NCBI GenBank assembly: GCA_031289995.1
Contig: JAITOI010000180.1
Coordinates: 1-7,402 of the forward strand
Length of the DNA: 7,402 bases
From: Prevotellaceae bacterium
Lineage (GTDB): Bacteria; Bacteroidota; Bacteroidia; Bacteroidales; UBA932
Reading direction: 5' to 3'
In this document: positions 1 through 5,155 of the stretch, one piece after another
How positions within the stretch are numbered: position 1 is the stretch's first letter
Layout of the letters: the number at the start of each line of letters is the position of its first letter
Program-made: the position numbers and the translations under genes
The notes under the pieces: generated by a model
What the model saw: only the letters and a program-made list of their open reading frames with translations
Databases searched by the model: none
Told to the model about the DNA's origin: nothing

Positions 1-170
1 TCCACGAGCACAATAAGGCTCTTGGCATCGCTGCGCTGCTTGAGGGCGAAAATTTTGGCTACCGCCGCCTCGTTGGTCGCGTCGCAGCCCAGCCCCCACA
101 AGGTGTCGGTGGGGTAGAGCATCGCGCCGCCGCGCTGCAAAATTTGGGTGATTTGGGTGATGTCGTCCAT
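1..170 (-). CDS. tsaC: Threonylcarbamoyl-AMP synthase (TsaC/Sua5/YrdC family), N-terminal part
   Basis: The gene starts at an ATG whose complement ends at base 170 and runs leftward off the window, leaving 56 codons. The product begins MDDITQITQILQRGG and continues with YPTDTLWGLGCDATNEAA, then a segment reading KIFALKQRSDAKSLIVLV. A YPT-[DE]-T-x-[WY]-GLGCDA motif about 20 residues in, followed by a KxR segment and a hydrophobic LIVLV strand, is the family signature for the binding site of threonine, bicarbonate and ATP. The enzyme makes threonylcarbamoyl-adenylate, the precursor of the universal t6A37 modification of ANN-decoding tRNAs, in the cytoplasm. The start follows a -7 element by about 25 bases. 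It is transcribed divergently from lpxD. The C-terminal part is not visible, so a short YrdC/TsaC form cannot be told from a longer Sua5 form. Confidence 0.9.
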   Translation of the reverse strand, partial: MDDITQITQILQRGGAMLYPTDTLWGLGCDATNEAAVAKIFALKQRSDAKSLIVLV

Positions 171-194
171 GCTACATTGCGTTTTTTTGCGGCG

Positions 195-202
195 CAAAGG
201 TA
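195..202 (-). promoter_or_regulatory. Promoter -7 element for the tsaC-family gene
   Basis: Read on the minus strand this is TACCTTTG, a perfect match to the Bacteroidetes primary-sigma -7 consensus TAnnTTTG. It lies 24 bases upstream of the start codon at 170, implying a short leader of about 20 bases. I see no clear TTG-type -33 element at the usual spacing, so the call rests on the -7 match and its position. Confidence 0.6.
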
Positions 203-248
203 GAGAAAAAATGTGAGCCGCCATACGAATAATTTGTAAAAATAATGC

Positions 249-256
249 TACCTTTG
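249..256 (+). promoter_or_regulatory. lpxD: Promoter -7 element for lpxD
   Basis: TACCTTTG matches the Bacteroidetes -7 consensus TAnnTTTG exactly and sits 23 bases before the lpxD start codon. A TTTG at 233-236 is only 12 bases upstream, too close for a normal -33 element (usually about 19 to 21 bases), so the -33 box is weak or absent. The element mirrors the one on the opposite strand at 195-202. Confidence 0.6.
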
Positions 257-279
257 TCACCTGTAAAAATTTCAGCAAC

Positions 280-1305
280 ATGGAGCTAACAGCAAAAGAA
301 ATTGCCGCTCTTCTTAACGGCCAGGTGGAGGGCGACCCGGATGCGAAGGTGTCGGGATTTGCCCGCATAGAGCAGGCTACGCCAGGTGCGCTCTGCTTTT
401 TGGCCAACCCAAAATACGAGGATTACCTCTACAAAACCAAGGCCAGCCTTGCGATTGTGAGCCGCAAGTTTGCGCTGCGCGAGGCGGCACCGTGCACCAT
501 CGTTTGGGTGGACGATGCGTACCAAGGCATCGCGTCGATGCTCAACGTGTACGCGACGCTCAACGCGGTGAAGCGCATCGGCCGCTCGTGGCGGGCGCAC
601 GTGGCCTGGAGCGCAAGGCGGGGCAAGGGATGCTACATCGGCGCATTTGCCTACGTGGGCAAGCGCGTGAAGATGGGCAACAACGTGAAAATTTTTCCGC
701 ACGTCTACATTGGCGACAACGTAACCATTGGCGACAACACCATCCTGTATGCCGGAGCTAAGATTTACGCGGGTTGCAGCATAGGTAGCAGCTGCATTTT
801 GCACGCGGGCGCAGTGGTTGGTTCCGACGGTTTTGGCTTCGCTCCCGACGAAAATAAGCGCTACAAAAAAATTCCGCAAATCGGCAACGTGGTCATCGAA
901 GATGAGGTGGAGATTGGCGCCAACACCTGCATCGACCGCGCCACGATGGGTTCCACCATCATCCACAGCGGCGTCAAGCTCGACAACTTGGTGCACATTG
1001 CGCACAACGTGGAGGTGGGAAGCAACACGGTGATGGCAGCGCTCAACGGCATCGCAGGCTCCACCAAAATTGGCGAGGGCTGCATGTTTGGCGGGCAGGC
1101 TGGCGTGATTGGCCACCTCAACATTGGCAACAACGTGATGCTGGCTGCACGCGCCGGCGTGTCGCACGACATCAAGGACGGCGAAACGCATGGCGGATGG
1201 CCCAGCATCCCCATCATGCAATTCAATCGTAGCCACGTCATTTTTCGTAAGCTGCCGGAGCTCTACAAAAAAGTGCTGGAGCTGGAAAAGAAGCTGGGTA
1301 AATAA
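280..1305 (+). CDS. lpxD: UDP-3-O-(3-hydroxyacyl)glucosamine N-acyltransferase
   Basis: The 341-residue product is a normal-length LpxD. This enzyme transfers a 3-hydroxyacyl chain from acyl carrier protein to the 2-amino group of UDP-3-O-acylglucosamine, the third step of lipid A synthesis, in the cytoplasm. Residues 1-100 form the uridine-binding N-terminal domain, with the family-typical stretch reading [18 protein letters not shown] near 33-50. From about 110 to 300 the sequence is a left-handed beta-helix of hexapeptide repeats (such as [11 protein letters not shown]). GSDGFGFAP at 181-189 and [12 protein letters not shown] at 236-247 are LpxD hallmarks, and H242 corresponds to the catalytic histidine. 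A Lys/Leu-rich helix at 321-341 closes the protein. The start is supported by a -7 element 23 bases upstream. In many Bacteroidetes lpxD is followed by an lpxC-fabZ fusion and lpxA, but here the next gene is a hexokinase. Confidence 0.96.
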   Translation: MELTAKEIAALLNGQVEGDPDAKVSGFARIEQATPGALCFLANPKYEDYLYKTKASLAIVSRKFALREAAPCTIVWVDDAYQGIASMLNVYATLNAVKRIGRSWRAHVAWSARRGKGCYIGAFAYVGKRVKMGNNVKIFPHVYIGDNVTIGDNTILYAGAKIYAGCSIGSSCILHAGAVVGSDGFGFAPDENKRYKKIPQIGNVVIEDEVEIGANTCIDRATMGSTIIHSGVKLDNLVHIAHNVEVGSNTVMAALNGIAGSTKIGEGCMFGGQAGVIGHLNIGNNVMLAARAGVSHDIKDGETHGGWPSIPIMQFNRSHVIFRKLPELYKKVLELEKKLGK

Positions 1306-1312
1306 CCCCAAG

Positions 1313-1403
1313 TTTACAGAATTTACAGAGTTTTCAAAATTCACAAAATAAGAGAACCACGCGTATTATCTGTTAATTCTGCAAACTCTGCAAATTCTGT
1401 AAA
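1313..1403. repeat. Long imperfect inverted repeat in the lpxD-hexokinase spacer
   Basis: The left arm at 1313-1336 and the right arm at 1380-1403 are reverse complements at 22 of 24 positions, separated by 43 bases. Each arm is itself made of a degenerate 9-base unit: TTTACAGAA, TTTACAGAG, TTTTCAAAA and TTCACAAAA on the left, with the complement (CAAACTCTG, CAAATTCTG) on the right. As RNA it could form a long AT-rich hairpin 8 bases after the lpxD stop codon. There is no following U-tract, so it is not a classical terminator. It may attenuate transcription or protect the 3' end of the lpxD message, or be a copy of a dispersed intergenic repeat. Confidence 0.75.
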
Positions 1404-1406
1404 ATG

Positions 1407-1441
1407 TTCAAATCTTCAAATCTTCAAATTCCCAAATCTTC
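1407..1441 (+). repeat. Tandem 8-bp repeat ending at the hexokinase start codon
   Basis: Four consecutive 8-base units (TTCAAATC, TTCAAATC, TTCAAATT, CCCAAATC) and a partial fifth unit (TTC) run directly into the ATG at 1442. The array occupies the whole place where a ribosome-binding region would lie and has no Shine-Dalgarno sequence. Copy-number change would alter leader length but not the reading frame. Confidence 0.75.
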
Positions 1442-2674
1442 ATGGAAAACAACATCTTTGAGCTGAACCCCGAGGCGATGAAAAACATTGCCAACGTTCT
1501 TCGAAAAAAAATCGGCGAAGGACTTCGCGAGGACGGCAGAGAAATCCGCTGCCTGCCCACCTACATCAACCCCAAAACCGGCATCAGCACAGGCAAGACG
1601 CTGGTGCTCGACTTGGGTGGAACTAACTTTCGCGCCACCATCGTGGAGTTTGCCGACGGCAAAGCCAAGGTGCACGAGGGCATCAAAAAAAATCTGGCCA
1701 CGGTGATGAAGGCCGCCGCAGGCAACCCGCCCGAAGCGCTGTACGCCGAAATCTCCGAGCTTATCGCCTCGCTCGACCTCGGTGGCGTTGAGTCCATCGG
1801 CTACTGCTTTTCGTACCCCTGCGAGTCGATGCTCGACGGCGACGCCGTGCTGCTGCACTGGACGAAGGGCGTTACGCTCAAGGGCATGGTTGGGCAGCCT
1901 GTTGGACAGCCGCTGATGCAGTACCTCAACGAGCATGTCGAGAAGGCCAAATTCACCACGATTAAGGTCATCAACGACACCGTGGCAAGCCTTTTTGCAG
2001 GCCTCACCGACAGCAGCTCGCAGGCGCATATCGGCCTCATTGTGGGCACGGGAACCAACATGGCTACCTTCTTTGCCGCAGGCCAAATACCCAAGCTGCA
2101 CAAGGGCTACACGCAGCAAGGCTTGGTGCCGGTCAACCTCGAATCGGGCAACTTTTACCCACCTCACCTCACCGTGGTGGACGACAAAATCGACAAGTAT
2201 TCTGACTCGCCCGGCGCACAGCGATTCGAGAAGGCCATGTCGGGGATGTACCTTGGTCGGCTGCTGGAATTTCTCTTCGCGAGCGATGAGTTCGAGGCCA
2301 ACTTCGACGCCGAAAAGCTGACGCGAATCATGAGCTACCCCGACATGTACAAAAAGAAATACGTGCGGGCTGCGTGGTGGGTTTACGAGCGCTCGTCGAA
2401 GCTGGTGGCCGCCTCGCTGGCAGGCCTCATCCTCGCGCTGACCGCCGCTGCCGACACGCCCATCAGGGACATTCGCCTCACGGCCGAAGGCAGCCTCTTC
2501 TGGAGCGAAGACCAAAAGGGCAACAAAAATGTCCGCTTCACGAGCTACAAAAACGCGGTGGTGGACGAGCTCAGCAGCCTGCTGCGCGAGCTGGGACATC
2601 CCGAAATTAAGGTGCACGTGGAGCGCACGGAGCACGCGAATTTAATAGGCTCGGCTATTGCGGCGCTGTCGTAG
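1442..2674 (+). CDS. Hexokinase (eukaryotic-type ATP:hexose 6-phosphotransferase)
   Basis: The 410-residue product belongs to the hexokinase family that covers yeast and animal hexokinases and the Bacteroides enzyme. It phosphorylates glucose or related hexoses with ATP at the entry to glycolysis, in the cytoplasm. Visible motifs in order are LDLGGTNFR at 56-64 (phosphate 1 loop), GYCFSYPCES at 120-129 (sugar-binding loop), VINDTVASL at 176-184 with D179 as the expected catalytic base, GLIVGTGTNM at 198-207 (phosphate 2), LESGNF at 233-238 with a sugar-binding Glu, KAMSGMYLGRL at 264-274, and AEGSLFW at 348-354 in the adenosine region. The length matches a single catalytic unit. There is no signal peptide. 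The ATG lies immediately after a tandem repeat without a Shine-Dalgarno sequence. A weak -7-like TAATTCTG at 1374-1381 might give it its own promoter; otherwise it is read through from lpxD. The sirtuin gene starts 38 bases downstream. Confidence 0.94.
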   Translation: MENNIFELNPEAMKNIANVLRKKIGEGLREDGREIRCLPTYINPKTGISTGKTLVLDLGGTNFRATIVEFADGKAKVHEGIKKNLATVMKAAAGNPPEALYAEISELIASLDLGGVESIGYCFSYPCESMLDGDAVLLHWTKGVTLKGMVGQPVGQPLMQYLNEHVEKAKFTTIKVINDTVASLFAGLTDSSSQAHIGLIVGTGTNMATFFAAGQIPKLHKGYTQQGLVPVNLESGNFYPPHLTVVDDKIDKYSDSPGAQRFEKAMSGMYLGRLLEFLFASDEFEANFDAEKLTRIMSYPDMYKKKYVRAAWWVYERSSKLVAASLAGLILALTAAADTPIRDIRLTAEGSLFWSEDQKGNKNVRFTSYKNAVVDELSSLLRELGHPEIKVHVERTEHANLIGSAIAALS

Positions 2675-2712
2675 GCGGCGCTGATTTGCTAACGCAATTT
2701 TTCAACCTCAAG

Positions 2713-3390
2713 ATGAAAAATATTGTCATCCTTTCCGGCGCAGGAGTGAGCGCCGATAGCGGCATCAGCACCTTTCGCGACAGCGATGGGCTGTGGGAAA
2801 ATCATCGCGTGGAGGACGTGTGCACGCCCGAGGCGCTGGCGCGAAACCCCGCGCTGGTGCTCGATTTCTACAACCAGCGCCGCCGCCAGCTCAGGACGGT
2901 GGAGCCGAATGCAGGACACCGCGCCGTGGCCGAGCTGGAGAAAAAATTTGCGGTGAACGTGGTAACGCAAAACGTCGACAACCTCCACGAGCGTGCCGGC
3001 TCAAGCCGCGTGCTGCACCTGCACGGCGAGCTGACCAAGGTGCGCAGCATGAAAGACCCCTCGTACATCATCGAAACGCAGGACGACATTCACGTTGGCG
3101 ACTGCTGCCCTGCGGGAGGTCAGCTGCGGCCGCACATCGTGTTTTTTGGCGAGCAGGTGCCGCTGCTGGGCAAGGCGGCACAGCTGGTGAGCGCCGCCGA
3201 CATCCTCATCATTGCAGGCACCTCGATGGTGGTGTATCCGGCGGCATCGCTCTACGAGTACGCGCCCGCAGGCTGCCAGATTTACGTCATCAACCCCAAC
3301 GACACCGAGCTATCCGCCCACAACCTGCGCTACATCAAAGAGCGCTTTGCCGAGGGAATGCCTAAGCTGGCGAAGGAGCTGATGGGGTAA
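2713..3390 (+). CDS. cobB: NAD-dependent protein deacylase of the sirtuin family (CobB-like)
   Basis: The 225-residue product is a sirtuin, which removes acyl groups from protein lysines with cleavage of NAD+ to nicotinamide and O-acyl-ADP-ribose. GAGVSADSGISTFR at 9-22 is the NAD-binding loop, QNVDNLHERAG at 86-96 is the QN-D motif, LHLHGEL at 101-107 supplies catalytic H104, and GTSMVVYPAA at 169-178 binds NAD. The YNQR at 53-56 fits the Tyr-x-x-Arg of SIRT5/CobB-like class III enzymes that prefer succinyl and malonyl groups, so desuccinylation is plausible but inferred. The zinc module is poor: between H104 and the LRPHIVFFGE stretch (138-147) the only cysteines are C131 and C132, not the usual pair of CxxC motifs. 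The ATG at 2713 was chosen because the product then starts one strand before the NAD loop. It probably shares a transcript with the hexokinase gene and ends at a strong terminator. Confidence 0.93.
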   Translation: MKNIVILSGAGVSADSGISTFRDSDGLWENHRVEDVCTPEALARNPALVLDFYNQRRRQLRTVEPNAGHRAVAELEKKFAVNVVTQNVDNLHERAGSSRVLHLHGELTKVRSMKDPSYIIETQDDIHVGDCCPAGGQLRPHIVFFGEQVPLLGKAAQLVSAADILIIAGTSMVVYPAASLYEYAPAGCQIYVINPNDTELSAHNLRYIKERFAEGMPKLAKELMG

Positions 3391-3433
3391 CAAAAAAGGA
3401 GCGCACAACTCAACGTTGTGCGCTCCTTTTTTG
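3391..3433 (+). terminator. Rho-independent, probably bidirectional terminator
   Basis: The arms CAAAAAAGGAGCGCACAAC at 3391-3409 and its exact reverse complement at 3415-3433 form a 19-bp perfect stem around a 5-base loop (TCAAC). The stem has a GC-rich core with six A on the left and six T on the right, so it can terminate from either side. It begins directly after the sirtuin stop codon and separates the housekeeping block from the integrase region. Confidence 0.93.
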
Positions 3434-3517
3434 TGCCCAAGGCCGGGTTTTTTCTATGCAATTTTTAACACAATCGGCGAGCCGCCACTACCCAAGTTTT
3501 TATGAAATAATGCAATG

Positions 3518-3542
3518 TTAATCAGCTATTTATAGCCATTAA
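3518..3542. repeat. Imperfect inverted repeat in the integrase leader
   Basis: GCTAT at 3525-3529 and ATAGC at 3532-3536 pair around TT, and the pairing extends through TTAAT (3518-3522) and ATTAA (3538-3542) with a small bulge (CA opposite C). The element is AT-rich and has no U-tract. It could be an operator, a recombinase core-like site or chance. The rest of 3434-3588 shows no gene, tRNA or other structure I can support. Confidence 0.4.
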
Positions 3543-3588
3543 AAACCGTGCAGCGGATTTCATGGAATTGCAGTTGATTTTATTTAAT

Positions 3589-3609
3589 GCGCCAAAAACG
3601 CGCCAAAAA
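3589..3609. repeat. Two phased 10-bp direct repeats upstream of the integrase promoter
   Basis: GCGCCAAAAA occurs at 3589-3598 and again at 3600-3609, with an 11-base period close to one helical turn. The second copy directly abuts the -33 element of the integrase promoter. Same-face tandem sites of this kind fit binding by a regulator or by the arm-binding domain of the integrase itself; this is inference. Confidence 0.6.
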
Positions 3610-3641
3610 TTTGGACGTGTGTGAAAATTACCCTACCTTTG
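3610..3641 (+). promoter_or_regulatory. Integrase promoter (TTTG, 20 bases, TACCTTTG)
   Basis: TTTG at 3610-3613 and TACCTTTG at 3634-3641 are separated by 20 bases, an excellent match to the Bacteroidetes promoter TTTG-N(about 19-21)-TAnnTTTG. The integrase ATG at 3665 is 23 bases after the -7 element, implying a leader of about 15 to 18 bases. It is the best complete promoter in the window. Confidence 0.8.
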
Positions 3642-3664
3642 CGGCACATTAAAACGATGCAATT

Positions 3665-5041
3665 ATGGCAATAATTTACGGGCTGTCGGCGAAGGCCGAT
3701 GCCACAAATCAGCGGCGAGTGCTGGTGCGCTTGACGTGCGGCAGCGAGCTGAACATGCGTGCAAAAACCAACGTCTTTGTTTTGCCCGAATACTGGGACG
3801 GCGACGCTAAGCAGGGCGACATAAAGGTGCCCACATTTCGCCTGCCAACTATCGAAAAAAAACAGCTCGTGGGCGACCTCGCCGCCAAGCGAGCGCAGCT
3901 TAGCGACCTCACGCGAGCCATTGAGCAAGCCTACAATGCCGCAGGCCGAAGCAGCGTAAAGGCAAATCCGAGCTGGCTAAAAGAGCTGGTGGATAAATTT
4001 TTCTTTCCCGAAAAATACGCGCAGGAAGGTGAGGGGGGCGGGTCGCAGCAATTTTTTGAGGTGTTCGAGGAGTTCATGCAAGACTTAGAGCGGCGCGAAC
4101 TTTCGACGATGCGTAAGCGAAATTTTCGGGTGGTGATGAACATGCTTAAACGCTACGAATTTTACGAGCAAAAGGGGCTTGGTGAGGAAAATTTTTACCT
4201 GCAATTCGACACCATTACTGCCGACACGATGCAGGACTTTGCCGAGTTCCTGAAAAAAGAGTACGACATTCGCAAGGAAAATCCGCGCCTGTTCGAGGAT
4301 TACCCCCACCTGCGCAAGCAAAATCCACGAGGACAAAACACCATCAAGGGGATACTCACCAAGCTGCGCACGTTTTTCAAGTGGGCTGCGGACAACGAAA
4401 AAACCACCGCCAACCCGTTCAAAAAGTTTGCCGTTGGCGAGTGCACCTACGGCACGCCCTACTACATCAGCATCGACGAGCGTAACCAGCTGTACGCAAC
4501 CGACCTCTCGCACCGCCCCGCGCTCGCGGCGCAGCGCGATATCTTCGTGTTCCAATGCTTGATTGGGTGCAGGGTGGGCGACCTGTACCGGTTCACCAAA
4601 GACAATGTCATCGGCGGCGCAATTGAGTATATCGCCCGCAAAACAAAAGAGGGCAGCCCTGTAACGGTGCGGGTTCCGCTCAACGCTACGGCAAAGGCCA
4701 TTCTCAAAAAGTATGCCCGCTTTAAGGGTGCCAGATTGCTGCCCTTCATCGCGGAGCAGAACTACAACTACGCCATCAAAGAAATGTTTACCCTTGCCGG
4801 ATTTACCCGCAAGGTTACGGTGCTCGACCCGCTGACGGGGGAGGACGTAAAGCGCCCCCTCAACGAAGTTGCCAGCAGCCACATGGCACGCCGCACGTTC
4901 ATTGGCAACCTGTATAAAAAAGTCAAAGACCCCAACTTGGTGGGTGCTCTATCGGGGCACAAGGAAGGCAGCAAGGCCTTTGCCCGCTACCGAACCATCG
5001 ATGAGGACATGAGAAAAGAGCTGGTGCAAATGCTGGAATAA
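3665..5041 (+). CDS. Tyrosine recombinase / integrase of an integrative element
   Basis: The 458-residue product has the three-domain layout of Bacteroidetes phage and conjugative-transposon integrases. Residues 1-60 resemble the N-terminal arm-DNA-binding domain, with a beta-rich pattern containing VRLTCGSELNMRAKTNVFV. Residues about 128-245 are the SAM-like core-binding domain. Residues about 262-455 are the catalytic domain. All catalytic positions are visible: R303 in GCRVGDL, K326 or K328 in ARKTKEG, H406 and R409 in SSHMARRTF, H432 in LSGHKEG, and nucleophile Y442 in ARYRTID. It should carry out site-specific strand exchange between element and chromosome. It appears intact. It has its own promoter with phased direct repeats beside it, which suggests regulated or self-regulated expression. 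The orphan gene downstream has the same orientation, and the stop codon is followed by 114 bases of AT-rich spacer. Confidence 0.93.
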   Translation: MAIIYGLSAKADATNQRRVLVRLTCGSELNMRAKTNVFVLPEYWDGDAKQGDIKVPTFRLPTIEKKQLVGDLAAKRAQLSDLTRAIEQAYNAAGRSSVKANPSWLKELVDKFFFPEKYAQEGEGGGSQQFFEVFEEFMQDLERRELSTMRKRNFRVVMNMLKRYEFYEQKGLGEENFYLQFDTITADTMQDFAEFLKKEYDIRKENPRLFEDYPHLRKQNPRGQNTIKGILTKLRTFFKWAADNEKTTANPFKKFAVGECTYGTPYYISIDERNQLYATDLSHRPALAAQRDIFVFQCLIGCRVGDLYRFTKDNVIGGAIEYIARKTKEGSPVTVRVPLNATAKAILKKYARFKGARLLPFIAEQNYNYAIKEMFTLAGFTRKVTVLDPLTGEDVKRPLNEVASSHMARRTFIGNLYKKVKDPNLVGALSGHKEGSKAFARYRTIDEDMRKELVQMLE

Positions 5042-5066
5042 AAGCCAGGAACGGTTGACTTGCAAG

Positions 5067-5075
5067 TAGCTTTTG
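5067..5075 (+). promoter_or_regulatory. Weak candidate -7 element before the orphan gene
   Basis: TAGCTTTTG resembles TAnnTTTG with one extra T. It lies in the AT-rich spacer 5042-5155, about 80 bases before the proposed start of the orphan gene, and has no convincing -33 partner. The remainder of that spacer is A/T-rich with runs of A and no hairpin terminator, so read-through from the integrase gene is also possible. Confidence 0.25.
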
Positions 5076-5155
5076 TAAACAACAAAAAAATACAGAAAAA
5101 AAATAAATTTAACAAATTCATTTTTAGTAATTTACCATTAAAATCGATAGCAAAA

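Noticed and set aside
286..1344. Long minus-strand open frame (352 codons) opposite lpxD
   Set aside because: It mirrors lpxD, gives a His/Val/Ala-rich product with no recognisable motif, and arises from the GC-rich third codon positions of the real gene.
1407..1441. CRISPR-like array
   Set aside because: The units are 8 bases long and directly adjacent, with no spacers, so this is a simple tandem repeat.
1424..2635. Minus-strand open frame (403 codons) opposite the hexokinase gene
   Set aside because: It is a shadow of a clearly identified hexokinase whose motifs are all in the plus frame; the antisense product has no family features.
2686..2712. TTG start giving the sirtuin nine extra residues
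   Set aside because: The ATG at 2713 places the first strand directly before the NAD loop, as in normal sirtuins, and the extra residues resemble nothing in the family.
3434..3451. Second terminator (CCCAAGGCCGGG then six T)
   Set aside because: Only a 3-bp stem can form, and the perfect 19-bp hairpin just upstream explains termination.
4085..4882. Minus-strand open frame (265 codons) opposite the integrase gene
   Set aside because: The plus-strand integrase has every catalytic residue, and the antisense product is unrecognisable.
5060..5155. TTG start giving the orphan protein 32 extra residues
   Set aside because: The extension is low-complexity Lys/Asn/Phe sequence encoded by an AT-rich leader. 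The ATG at 5156 is the more likely start, although it is not proven.
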